This document shows positions 28,763 through 37,363 of a stretch of DNA of 64,000 nucleotides, one piece after another. The DNA is from a bacterium (GTDB lineage Bacteria; Gemmatimonadota; Gemmatimonadetes; Longimicrobiales; RSA9), in NCBI GenBank assembly GCA_003242735.1, contig QGVH01000007.1, positions 62,001 through 126,000 on the forward strand, written 5' to 3'. The position numbers and the translations under genes are program-made. Under the pieces are notes generated by a model. The model ran no database searches. It saw only the letters and a list, made by a program, of their open reading frames with translations, and was not told the origin of the DNA. Every line of letters starts with the position of its first letter. The first letter of the stretch is position 1.

Positions 28763-30559
28763 ATGGCGAGCACGACGCAGGCCGGACAGGTATCGGGGAG
28801 GAGCGACGGGGAGCGCAAAGGAGGCCTCGGGGCGACCGGGGGCGGGAGACTGGCCGGTGTCCGTCGGCCCGTGACCACGGCGGCTGGCGGCTCGCCGCGC
28901 TGGGTGGATGCGGTGCGGGGGGCGTGGCCGCTGGTGGGCGGGCCGCTGATCATGCTGGCGGCGGTGCTGCTGCTCGAGGTCCGGTTCGCCGCGTCCGATG
29001 CGGCACCGGACCTCGGTGCGTTCCTGGTGGTCGTCGCCGCCTACTCCGCTTTCCTGGGCGGGGTGCGCTCGGGTCTGCTCGCCGCCGCCATTCTGGTGGC
29101 CTACTACACCTACCGGCTGACCGCGCCGGCGGCGCCCGTGTCGCCGAGCGCCCGGGAGCAGTGGCTCCTCATCGCGGTGGCGGCGCCGCTGGCGGCGCTG
29201 GTCTCGGCGCACGTCAAGACGCGGTTCGACCGGCTGCGGGACCGGGACCGGGTGGCGCGGGCGGAGGCGGAGGCGGCGGAGCGCCGCTGGAGGTTCCTGG
29301 CGGAGGCGAGCCGCGCGCTGTCCGCGTCGCTCGACCACGAGGTGACCCTCGCGAACCTGGCCGTGTTGACGGTGCCCGATCTCGCGGACTACTGCATGAT
29401 CCACGTCCGGGGCGAGGACGGCGTGATCCGGCAGGTCGCGGTGGCGCACGCGGATCCGGAGAAGGAGGCGCTGCTCTGGGAGCTGGAGCGGCGGCTGGCG
29501 CCGGTCGCGGATGACCCCGCGGGTTACGTCGCGCGGGTGATGCGCGACCAGGCGCCGGCGTTGATCGCGGAGGTGCCGGAGAGGTGGGCTGCGGAGGTCG
29601 GCGGCGGTCCGGAGCTGGAGCGGATCGGCGAGGCACTGGACCCGTGCTCCGCGATGGTGGTGCCGCTGGTCTCGCACGGCGAGGTGTTCGGGGCCATCAC
29701 GCTGGTGAGTTCGGACCCACGGCGGCGGTACGGTCCGGAGGACCTCGAGCTGGCGGAGGAGCTCGCGCGGCGTGCGGCGTTGGCGGTGGAGAACGCCCGC
29801 CTGTACGAGGCGGCGTTGGCCGCGAGCAAGGCCAAGTCGGACTTCCTCGCGGTGATGTCGCACGAGCTCAAGACGCCGCTCTCCACCATCGTGGCGTGCA
29901 CGGACCTGCTGGAAGCGGAGATCGCCGGGCCGCTCACGCAGGACCAACGGGACCAGCTCGGCCACGTGCTCGCGAGCGCGCTGCACCTGCTCCAGCTCAT
30001 TGACGAGATCCTGAGCTTCTCGCGCATGGAAGCGGGGCGAGAGAAGGTGCGCCTCGAGACGGTGGACCTGGGCGCGCTCGTGGACGATGCGGCGGCGCTG
30101 ATCCGGCCCGTGGCGCTGGACCGCGGGCTCGGGTTCCGGGTGGAGGGGCTCGCCGAGCCGTGCCTCGCCCGGACGGATCCGCCCAAGGTGAGGCAGATCC
30201 TGCTGAACCTGCTGTCCAACGCCGTGAAGTTCACCGAGCGGGGGGAGGTGGTGCTGTCGGTGGCGGTGGAGGGACCGTGGGCGGTGTTCGGCGTCCGGGA
30301 CACGGGGATCGGCATCCCGCCCGAGCACCAGGAGCGCATCTTCGAAGCGTTCTGGCAGGTCGAGCAGTCGGCCTCCAGGCGCGCCAGCGGGACGGGTCTC
30401 GGGTTGAGCGTCACGCGCCGCCTGTGCCGGATGCTGGGGGGCGAGGTCTCCGTCGAGAGCGTGCCGGGGCAGGGCAGCACCTTCACCGTGCGCGTGCCGC
30501 TCAACGGCGAGGTGCCCTCGGTGGAAGAGCCGGCCGTGGCCGAGACCGTTCGCGTCTGA
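28763..30559 (+). CDS. Membrane sensor histidine kinase with DUF4118-like anchor and GAF domain
   Basis: A 598-residue sensor kinase. After a Gly/Arg-rich tail there are several hydrophobic segments (about 52-145) resembling the KdpD-type DUF4118 membrane module. A coiled linker leads to a GAF domain (about 175-325, ending ELARRAALAVENARLYE). The HisKA helix carries H367 in MSHELKTPLS, and the HATPase domain (about 470-580) has NLLSNAVKF, DTGIGIPPEHQERIFEAFWQ and GTGLGLSV. The ATG at 28763 follows GAGGAG. It ends 5 nt before the flavoprotein gene, so the two are co-transcribed. Confidence 0.93.
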   Translation: MASTTQAGQVSGRSDGERKGGLGATGGGRLAGVRRPVTTAAGGSPRWVDAVRGAWPLVGGPLIMLAAVLLLEVRFAASDAAPDLGAFLVVVAAYSAFLGGVRSGLLAAAILVAYYTYRLTAPAAPVSPSAREQWLLIAVAAPLAALVSAHVKTRFDRLRDRDRVARAEAEAAERRWRFLAEASRALSASLDHEVTLANLAVLTVPDLADYCMIHVRGEDGVIRQVAVAHADPEKEALLWELERRLAPVADDPAGYVARVMRDQAPALIAEVPERWAAEVGGGPELERIGEALDPCSAMVVPLVSHGEVFGAITLVSSDPRRRYGPEDLELAEELARRAALAVENARLYEAALAASKAKSDFLAVMSHELKTPLSTIVACTDLLEAEIAGPLTQDQRDQLGHVLASALHLLQLIDEILSFSRMEAGREKVRLETVDLGALVDDAAALIRPVALDRGLGFRVEGLAEPCLARTDPPKVRQILLNLLSNAVKFTERGEVVLSVAVEGPWAVFGVRDTGIGIPPEHQERIFEAFWQVEQSASRRASGTGLGLSVTRRLCRMLGGEVSVESVPGQGSTFTVRVPLNGEVPSVEEPAVAETVRV

Positions 30560-30564
30560 GCGGA

Positions 30565-31890
30565 ATGGCGTTCGACGTCGCGGTGGTGGGCGCGGGCCCG
30601 GCCGGGCTGGCCGCCGGGTGGGCGCTGGCGGCGGCCGGCGCACGGGTCACACTGTACGAGCGCCGGCGGACGCCCGGCGGGGCAGTGCGCACGGACGAGC
30701 TGGACGGCGCGCGTGTGGACCCGGGTGTGCAGCTCCTCGGCTCCTATTACCGGGAGACGTTCCGGCTCGCGGCGGAAGTGGGTGCGTCCGGGTTGCTGGT
30801 CCGTTCGCCGGGCAGGGACGCGCTCTGGCGCGGCGGGCGCGCCCACGGCCTGACGTACGGCTCCGTTGCCAGCATGGCGGCTTCCGGCGCGCTGCCCACG
30901 GGCCTCAAGCTCCGGCTCGCCGCCCGCTACCTGCCGTTCCTCACTCGCCAGTCCGCGCTGGACGTGAACGACCCGGCGCGCACCGCCGTCGGCCTCGATG
31001 ACCGCGAGTCCATCGCGGAGTGGGGTCGCCGCGCGCTGGGCGACGACTTCGTCGAACTCCTCGCCTACTCCACCCTCGCGACCTACTACACGGCCCTGCC
31101 CGAAGAGACCTCCGCGCCGTTCTACCACGCCCTCGCCCGGGCGGGGATCGACCTCACCGTGCACGCGGTGAGGGGCGGCGTGGGTGAGCTCGCCCGGGCG
31201 ATCGCGCAGGCCATCGAGGCGCGGGGCGGCCGACTGGTGGCCCCGCAGCAGGTGGATCTGGTGACGGCGCGTGCCGACGGCGTCGAGCTCCGGTTCGAGG
31301 GCGGCGACACCGCCCGGCACGACGCGGTCGTCTTGGCCGTGCCCGCCGCGGAGGCGGCGAGGATCGGCGGGCTCGATGAGCAGACCCGCGGCTGGCTCGC
31401 CGGGGTGCGGACGCGGCCCACCGCGACCCTCGCGCTCCGGTTGGACCGACCGGCTCCCGGCGACTGGTTCGGCCTCTCGTTCCCGCGGAACACGCCGCCG
31501 GGTGAACGGCTGGTGGCCGTGTGCGCGCTCGAGCGAAAGACGCCCGGGCTGGTGCCGGAGGGCGGACTGCTCGTGCTCTACCCGGCGCCCGAGATCGCGC
31601 CCCGGGTGGCGGAGCTGGAACCCGGCGCCGTGGCGGACCTCCTGCTCCCGGCCCTGGAGCAGGCGCTGCCGGGCATCGGCGCACGGGTCACGCGCGCACG
31701 GGTGTACCGGTTCCCGGACGGGAGCGTCCAGTTCTACCCGGGTTACCTCGAGCACCTACGGAGATTCGACGAGGCACGGCTGCCCGAGCGGCTGGCGCTG
31801 GCCGGGGATTACCTCGTCTCACCCACCGTGGAAGGCGCCGTGCGCAGCGGCCTGGCCGCCGCGGCCCGCCTGCTCCGGCGCGCCGCGTGA
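30565..31890 (+). CDS. FAD-dependent amine oxidase / protoporphyrinogen-oxidase-like protein
   Basis: A 441-residue flavoprotein. The N-terminal FAD-binding motif VVGAGPAGLAAGWAL and the following YERRRTPGGAVRT are typical of the flavin amine oxidase group that includes HemG/HemY, phytoene desaturases and monoamine oxidases. The C-terminal part has ALAGDYLVSPTVEGAVRSGLAAA, the usual second FAD contact. Overall length and layout fit a HemG/HemY-type oxidase best, but no heme gene is adjacent. Its 3' end overlaps the broken RDD gene on the other strand by 72 bp. Confidence 0.85.
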   Translation: MAFDVAVVGAGPAGLAAGWALAAAGARVTLYERRRTPGGAVRTDELDGARVDPGVQLLGSYYRETFRLAAEVGASGLLVRSPGRDALWRGGRAHGLTYGSVASMAASGALPTGLKLRLAARYLPFLTRQSALDVNDPARTAVGLDDRESIAEWGRRALGDDFVELLAYSTLATYYTALPEETSAPFYHALARAGIDLTVHAVRGGVGELARAIAQAIEARGGRLVAPQQVDLVTARADGVELRFEGGDTARHDAVVLAVPAAEAARIGGLDEQTRGWLAGVRTRPTATLALRLDRPAPGDWFGLSFPRNTPPGERLVAVCALERKTPGLVPEGGLLVLYPAPEIAPRVAELEPGAVADLLLPALEQALPGIGARVTRARVYRFPDGSVQFYPGYLEHLRRFDEARLPERLALAGDYLVSPTVEGAVRSGLAAAARLLRRAA

Positions 31891-32829
31891 GGTGACACGG
31901 ATGACCACCGTCTCCGTGCTCTTGTCGTGGATGCCCTGGCGGTTGCGGTCCCAGAAGATCTGCGCGAAGCCCAGCAGCCCGGTGAACAGCCCGGCCGTGT
32001 AGCCGCCGAAACGCTCCAGCGCCAGCCACCAGCCCACCGGCTTGCCGTCCAGGCGGATGACGCGGATGCCCAGCAGCCGCTGGGCCCAGCGTCTGGCCCC
32101 GCCACAGCGCCGCCGACGCGGTGAAGTAGAGGCCCAGTCACCCGACGCCGAGCCCCACCTCAGCCACGACGACGGCGAACGCTTGCCGGAACGCCGAGCG
32201 CTCGCGCAGCGCTTCGATCTCGCCCTCGAGCGCAGCGTTCGCCTGGCGCAACCGCGCGGTCTGCCGGCGCAACGCGGCGATCTCGTCCGCCGAGAGCTCC
32301 GCGCCGAGCCGCGTCCGGAGGGCCGCCGCGGCGGCGCTGTCCCCCGCCTCCGACGCGGCGACGTAGGGGCGGGCGAGCGAGTCCACGGTCGGGGCCGTCG
32401 CTGGGGCGGCCACGACGCCGAAGGCCTGACGCAACGCCCGGATGATCTGAGCGTCCTCGCCTCCCTCGGCGCCGCCAGCTCGCCCGGCCCGAGCCCCAGG
32501 CCGGCCAGAGAGACGGCCGCGCCTCCGCCGGGCGGCTCGACCCACGCCCCGGACCACGCCTGGTCGTCGTCCTCCCAGAACCCCCAGCCGGCAACGACGG
32601 CGGCGAACAGGACCAGCGCCCCGGAGAGCCGCAGCGCTCCCCGCGCCCAGCGTCGCGGCCGGCCCTCGGCCCGCCGCGCGGACACGCGGAACAGCGCGAC
32701 CGCGGCCACGATGCCGAAGAAGACGCCGCCCGCGTTCGAGAGCAGGGCGACGGCGATGAGATCCAGCAGCATCGCGGCTGCGCGCCGCCACGGAGACGCC
32801 AGCGGCAGCCCGAGCAGCTCGGGCGCCAC
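31819..32829 (-). pseudogene. RDD family membrane protein, broken by two frameshifts and a stop
   Basis: Read from the GTG at 32829, the first 120 residues are good RDD-type membrane sequence (PWRRAAAMLLDLIAVALLSNAGG). Near 32460 the homology moves to another frame (EDAQIIRALRQAFGVV through FRQAFAVVVAEVGLGVG). There an in-frame TGA stands where tryptophan is expected (about 32137-32139), before LGLYFTASAALWRGQTLG. One extra C near 32090 then restores the first frame for QRLLGIRVIRLDGKPVGWW, the most conserved RDD segment. It is last in the ECF sigma operon. The three lesions could be real decay or consensus errors. Confidence 0.8.
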
Positions 32830-32929
32830 GGCGAGAGAGGCGGGCGTGATGATCTTCCGGGGATCCTGCGGGGATCCTGGGGACCGGCCATTCGGCGGTT
32901 CGCTTCCCGGCGCGACCGTCCGACTCCGG

Positions 32930-34075
32930 CTAGAGCCGCTGGTCCGCCTGCAACACCAGTTCCTGCCGCTCGCCCCTGCGCACCACCCCGAGGCGGACTC
33001 CCTGCGGCCGCGACGCGCTCGCCTCCCGCAGCGCCGCGCGCAGCTCGCCGACGCTCCGCACGGGCCGGCCTTCGACCGACACGATCACGTCGCCGGGCTC
33101 GAGCCGCGCCCGCGCCGCCGGCGTCGCAGGCGCCACCCGCAGCGTCAGCACCCCTTCCGTCGCGCCGGCGAAGTACTGCGCGAGCCCCGGATTCAGCTCC
33201 ACGAACTCCGCGCCCGCGACGCCGCGTTCGCCGAGCATGTGGATGAACTGGAGGTCCGGCGGCCGGAGGGCCATGACGCGCCTCAGCCGCTGCGCGTCGG
33301 CGAACGGCCTCTCGACAGCGATCGGAGGGTCGGCAGACCAGAAGGCGATGGCCGATTCGGGCTGGAGCGGCGGCGGCGCCGTGCGGAGGCGGCCTTCCAT
33401 GTCCGCGATCATGACCCGGAGCTGGGCGATGGAGTCGCGCAGCTCCGGCACCGCACGGCCGCGGCGCGCTGCTGCCGCCGGCAGCGCCCTTTGCTCGCGC
33501 CGGACCGAGTCCACGGCGAGCCGCAGTTGCTGGATGGCGGACAGCGCCGCGGCGCGGGCGGAGTCGATCAGCTCGAGGGTCAACCACCTCAGCGTGTCCG
33601 CCGGGGTGACCCGCTCCAGCGCATAGCGCCCCGGCCTCTCACCGGCGACGACGACGACGCGCCGGTCACGGTCCTGGCGCCGCACGAGCAGCCTGACCGT
33701 GTCCCCCGCGTTCAGGGTGAACGGCAGCGCATGGAACACCGCGGCGACGGCCGGCTGGCCGTTGATCTCGAGGACCGCATCGCCGCGGCGCAGGCCGGCC
33801 CGGGCCGCGGGCGACCCCGGCTCGACCCGCGTGATCACCACCTGTTCGGAGAGGGCGCCGGGCCCGCCTGTGAAACGGGTCTGGACGCCCACGCCCAGCC
33901 AGCCGCCTCCCGGAACCCCGAAGTATCCTTCGGGCGCGGCAACAGCAGGGGGCTGCGGCGGCTGGCGCGATTGCGCCGCGCCCGCGGAGGGAAGCGCGAG
34001 CACCACAGACAGGAGCGCCGCGGCTCCGCAGGCCGCCCTACGCAGGCCCACTCCCCTCCGTCGCGTCTGCTCCAT
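32930..34075 (-). CDS. Exported protein with two PDZ domains
   Basis: A 381-residue secreted protein. A signal peptide (about 1-33) ends at SAGAAQS. PDZ domain 1 (about 50-140) has GYFGVPGGGWLGVGVQ and SPAARAGLRRGDAVLEINGQP. A helical, probably coiled-coil middle (about 155-215) follows. PDZ domain 2 (about 285-375) has ATPAARARLEPGDVIVSVEGRPV. There is no protease domain. It is the third gene of an ECF sigma/anti-sigma operon, so it may be a periplasmic sensor or adaptor in an envelope-stress circuit. The ATG at 34075 follows GAGG; GTG codons closer to the anti-sigma stop are alternatives. Confidence 0.88.
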   Translation of the reverse strand: MEQTRRRGVGLRRAACGAAALLSVVLALPSAGAAQSRQPPQPPAVAAPEGYFGVPGGGWLGVGVQTRFTGGPGALSEQVVITRVEPGSPAARAGLRRGDAVLEINGQPAVAAVFHALPFTLNAGDTVRLLVRRQDRDRRVVVVAGERPGRYALERVTPADTLRWLTLELIDSARAAALSAIQQLRLAVDSVRREQRALPAAAARRGRAVPELRDSIAQLRVMIADMEGRLRTAPPPLQPESAIAFWSADPPIAVERPFADAQRLRRVMALRPPDLQFIHMLGERGVAGAEFVELNPGLAQYFAGATEGVLTLRVAPATPAARARLEPGDVIVSVEGRPVRSVGELRAALREASASRPQGVRLGVVRRGERQELVLQADQRL

Positions 34076-34110
34076 GGACCTCGTCACGACCGGTTCCGAC
34101 TGCCAGCCCG

Positions 34111-34752
34111 TCAGTACCACGGTTCCGCCGGGTCGAAGGCGATCTGCCGGAGCGTAGACTCGTGCTGCGCCAGCGCGGAGAGGTGATAGCCGTTGATCAC
34201 CGGGTCGGCCGGCGCCTGCGCCAGCGCGGCCCTCGTGGTGAAGAGGATGCCCTCGAGCGCCACCGCGCGCGTGATGAGGTCGCCGGTCCCGACGGGCTCC
34301 GAGAACTCCGCGTACCGGTTCAGCGCGGCGAAGTACGCGGCCCGGGTCTCTTCCAGCAGCCGAGCCACCTCCTCCGCGTCCGCCGCGGTCGCGATCCGCG
34401 TCGTGATGGACTCGGCATCGAACGGCTCGTCCTGCGCTGCGCCCCGCACCGCGAACCCGACCACGCCGCCGGCGAGGAACAGCGCGAGCGCCGCGGCGAG
34501 GCGGAGCCACACGGAGCCGCTGGCCCGGCGCGGCGCGCGCAGCAGGCCCTCCTCCCGCAGGCACGCCTCGATCGCGGGCCAGATGTCCGGCGGCGGCTCC
34601 AGATCCGGCAGGTGTGCGAGCTCGCTGGTCTGCTCGCGGAGTGCATCCAGCTCCGCACGGCACTCTGCACACACCTCCAGGTGCGCCGCCTCCGCTGGCT
34701 CGGCGGGCTCATCCACCAAACGTGCGAGCGCTTCGAGACTCAGGTGCTCCAT
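34111..34752 (-). CDS. Anti-sigma factor with zinc-finger domain, single-pass membrane protein
   Basis: A 213-residue protein. The cytoplasmic ZAS-like part carries HLEVCAECRAELD (HxxxCxxC, about 24-31), followed by a transmembrane helix (about 83-103) and an extracytoplasmic helical domain. It overlaps the sigma gene by 13 nt, the usual arrangement for a sigma/anti-sigma pair. The extracytoplasmic part (AEEVARLLEETRAAYFAALNRY) may receive the signal, possibly through the PDZ protein encoded next. Confidence 0.9.
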   Translation of the reverse strand: MEHLSLEALARLVDEPAEPAEAAHLEVCAECRAELDALREQTSELAHLPDLEPPPDIWPAIEACLREEGLLRAPRRASGSVWLRLAAALALFLAGGVVGFAVRGAAQDEPFDAESITTRIATAADAEEVARLLEETRAAYFAALNRYAEFSEPVGTGDLITRAVALEGILFTTRAALAQAPADPVINGYHLSALAQHESTLRQIAFDPAEPWY

Positions 34753-35294
34753 ACGCCCTCCTGCACCGCGGGCTCGGATGCCGCCCGCAGCAGCTCCCGC
34801 ATCCGTGCCCGCGCCTTGAACAACTGACTCTTCGAAGTGCCCGGGTTCACGCCCAACACCTCGCCGATCTCATCATGGGTGTACCCCTCGACGTCGTGCA
34901 GCACCAGCACCTGCCGCATCCGTTCCGGCAGCCGTTCCAGCGCGCGCTCGAGCTGGAGGCGCAGCAGCGTCCGCTCGCCGGTCGGGCCGACCGGCAAGGT
35001 GACGGGCAGCGGCGCCTCACACTTGGTCCGGCGCAGCCGTGCGCGCCGGCCGTGCAGCGCGCTGTTCACGGCGATCCGGTGCAGCCACGTCGAGAACTTC
35101 GAGTCGCCGCGAAACGTCGGCAGCGCGCGGATCGCCCGGACCCACGCCTCCTGGGCCCAGTCCTCGGCCAGGCTGTCGTCGCCTGCGAGCCGGCGGATGG
35201 TGGCGTACACGCGCGGCGCGTGTCGGCGGTACAGCGCCCGGATCGCGCTGTCTTCGCCGCGCCGGGCCCGCTCGATCAGTTCCGCTTCGGTCAT
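34740..35294 (-). CDS. ECF-type RNA polymerase sigma factor
   Basis: A 184-residue sigma factor with region 2 (ALYRRHAPRVYATIRRLAGDDSLAEDWAQEAWVRAI) and region 4 (LPERMRQVLVLHDVEGYTHDEIGEVLGVNPGTSKSQLFKARARMRELL). The aspartates and tryptophans of region 2 are typical. It heads an operon with the anti-sigma, the double-PDZ protein and the RDD relic. A strong GGGGGACGGGA stretch precedes the ATG. A sigma-specific autoregulated promoter could not be recognised with confidence upstream. Confidence 0.95.
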   Translation of the reverse strand: MTEAELIERARRGEDSAIRALYRRHAPRVYATIRRLAGDDSLAEDWAQEAWVRAIRALPTFRGDSKFSTWLHRIAVNSALHGRRARLRRTKCEAPLPVTLPVGPTGERTLLRLQLERALERLPERMRQVLVLHDVEGYTHDEIGEVLGVNPGTSKSQLFKARARMRELLRAASEPAVQEGVWST

Positions 35295-35621
35295 CGTCCC
35301 GTCCCCCTCGTCCGATGCTTCGACGCCGCGCGTGCCGCGGAGGGTTGCCGGGGCCCCGCCCGCCGTGGGGCCGCATCCGCCGACGCCGGGGAAGAGGCAT
35401 CATGGCGAGCGCTGCGGCCTGCGGCAACTGCGCTGTGCAGCATGGGGAACCGCGTGGTCGGCGTGCGGCCGCCGCCCGTGGCCCGGCGTCTGCCTCGCTC
35501 GATGAGCGCGGCGCGCACACGGCTCCGCGGGGACGGTGTTGCGCGCCGGCGTGAGCGCAGTGCTCGCACGGGGGCGCCGGCCGGTGCCGGCGCCCCGCGC
35601 GATGGCAGTGGAGGAGGGATC
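35295..35621. promoter_or_regulatory. Divergent 327-bp region with a start-proximal hairpin
   Basis: It separates the minus-strand sigma operon from the plus-strand small protein. A perfect 11-bp hairpin (GGGGCGCCGGC-CGGT-GCCGGCGCCCC, 35571-35596) ends 25 nt before the ATG at 35622, just upstream of its ribosome-binding site GGAGGAGGG. I could not assign promoters for either side. Confidence 0.45.
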
Positions 35622-35900
35622 ATGTGGCGCCGCATCGAGGCGGAGGGCTGCGCGTGGGAGGCGCGGGTGATCGCCGGCGGCGGAGCCGGGGCTGGCGACA
35701 CGGCTGGAAACGGGAACGATGTCCTCGAGTTCCGCGCCCTGGACGGGCTCCGTCCGCCGCGGCGCGTCGTCATCCCCGCCGACGGCTTGGCGCAGATGGA
35801 CGAGCGCGCGCTGCACGCCGCCTTCCGCCAGGCCCGCCCCATCGGCGGCGACCACTACGGCCGGCCCGGCAAGCGGATGAGCGACGCGGGGGCGCCGTGA
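35622..35900 (+). CDS. Hypothetical 92-residue protein
   Basis: A small protein beginning MWRRIEAEGCAWEARVIAGG, with a central VLEFRALDGLRPPRRVVIPADGLAQMDERALHAAFRQARP that looks like two beta strands and a helix. No family recognised. An excellent Shine-Dalgarno (GGAGGAGGG) and a leader hairpin support it as a real gene. Confidence 0.7.
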   Translation: MWRRIEAEGCAWEARVIAGGGAGAGDTAGNGNDVLEFRALDGLRPPRRVVIPADGLAQMDERALHAAFRQARPIGGDHYGRPGKRMSDAGAP

Positions 35901-36089
35901 CGGCGGAGCCGGGCGTTTCCCCGGCGCCGGTGCGTCCGCTGTTGACCGGCGCGGCGGTGGCGGGGCCGGCGGCGCCGCCGGCCGCAGTGACGGCTCGCCC
36001 CTGTACCGATCCGCCCCGCAGCCGCATCTTGCCCCCGCGCCGCGTGTGTCGGCGCTGTGGTTGACCCCGGAGGAGAGTCCAGGACGACG

Positions 36090-37268
36090 ATGTCGATCCC
36101 CGTGTCTTCCCCCGGCGCGGCGTACCTCGAGTGCACCCGCTGCGGGCGGACCTACGAGACCGAACGGCTCTGGCGCGTCTCGCCGTGCTGCTCCCTGCCG
36201 CTCTACGCGCGCTATGACCTGGACCGCCTGCGCCCGCTCTTCCGCCCGGCCGACCTGCGGGGCCGGCGGGCGGACATCTGGCGCTACGCGGAGGTGCTCC
36301 CGGTCCGCCGGCCGGACCGCCGCCTCACGCTGGGCGAGGGGTTCACGCCGCTGCTCGGGGCGCCGCGGCTCGCGGACGCGCTCGGCCTCGAGCGGCTGTG
36401 GATCAAGGACGAGGGCCGGAACCCCACCGGCAGCTTCAAGGCGCGCGGCCTCGCCGTGGCGGTCGCCCGGGCGTGGGAGCTGGGCGCGCGCGACGTCGCC
36501 ATTCCCTCCGCCGGCAACGCCGGCTCCGCCGCCGCCGCCTACGCCGCCGCCGCGGGGCTCGCCGCGCACGTCGTCGTCCCGAGGGACACGCCGCGCGCCA
36601 TCGTCGAGGAGATCGCCGGCCTGGGCGCCGAGCTCGAGCTGGTGGACGGGCTGATCACCGACGCGGCGGCGCGGGTGGCCGCGGGCGTGACCGAACACGG
36701 CTGGTTCGACCTCTCCACGTTGAAGGAGCCGTACCGGGTCGAGGGCAAGAAGACCATGGGCTACGAGCTGTTCGAGCAGCTCGGCGGGCGGCTCCCGGAC
36801 GTCATCGTCTATCCCACTGGCGGCGGCACGGGGCTCGTCGGCATGTGGAAGGCGTTCGACGAGATGGAGCGGCTGGGCTGGATCGGCCCCGAGCGACCGC
36901 GCATGATCGCGGTACAGGCGGCGGGGTGCGCGCCGATCGTGCGCGCGTGGGAGGCAGGCGCGGAGACCGCGGAGCCGTGGCAGAACGCGGCAACGTACGC
37001 GTCCGGGCTCCGCGTGCCCCGCGCCATCGGGGACTTCCTCATCCTGCGCGCCATCCGCGCGTCCCGCGGCGCCGCGATCGCGGTCGGCGACGACGCGATC
37101 CGCGCCGCGGCACGGCTCGTCGGCCGGACCACGGGCGTCTACGTCGCACCCGAGGGCGCGGCCACCGCCGCCGCCATCCCCCATCTGCTCCGGCGCGGTC
37201 TGCTCAGGCCGGACGAAGAGGTCGTGCTGTTCAACACCGGCAGCGGGGTCAAGTACACGGGGGCGTAG
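36090..37268 (+). CDS. thrC: Threonine synthase
   Basis: A 392-residue PLP enzyme converting O-phosphohomoserine to threonine. The N-terminus has a short zinc-ribbon-like element (CTRCG, C15/C18, and CC 33-34) typical of the longer thermophile/archaeal-like ThrC branch. LGEGFTPLL is the family signature, K117 in NPTGSFKARG binds PLP, and SAGNAG and PTGGGTGLVG line the cofactor pocket. The ATG at 36090 is used; an in-frame GTG at 36057 lacks a ribosome-binding site. The GCATCTTGCC string near 36025 may be part of its promoter. Confidence 0.94.
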   Translation: MSIPVSSPGAAYLECTRCGRTYETERLWRVSPCCSLPLYARYDLDRLRPLFRPADLRGRRADIWRYAEVLPVRRPDRRLTLGEGFTPLLGAPRLADALGLERLWIKDEGRNPTGSFKARGLAVAVARAWELGARDVAIPSAGNAGSAAAAYAAAAGLAAHVVVPRDTPRAIVEEIAGLGAELELVDGLITDAAARVAAGVTEHGWFDLSTLKEPYRVEGKKTMGYELFEQLGGRLPDVIVYPTGGGTGLVGMWKAFDEMERLGWIGPERPRMIAVQAAGCAPIVRAWEAGAETAEPWQNAATYASGLRVPRAIGDFLILRAIRASRGAAIAVGDDAIRAAARLVGRTTGVYVAPEGAATAAAIPHLLRRGLLRPDEEVVLFNTGSGVKYTGA

Positions 37269-37363
37269 CACAGGGGCCGTGAGGGCGCGGAGCCGACATC
37301 GACCGCCGCGCCCCATCGCGCTGTGCCGAAGAAGGGCCGGGCACGTACCGTGCATGGCGCAGC

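Noticed and set aside
35039-35554. Open frames opposite the ECF sigma gene
   Set aside because: They are Arg-rich antisense shadows without start signals; the sigma factor has complete regions 2 and 4.
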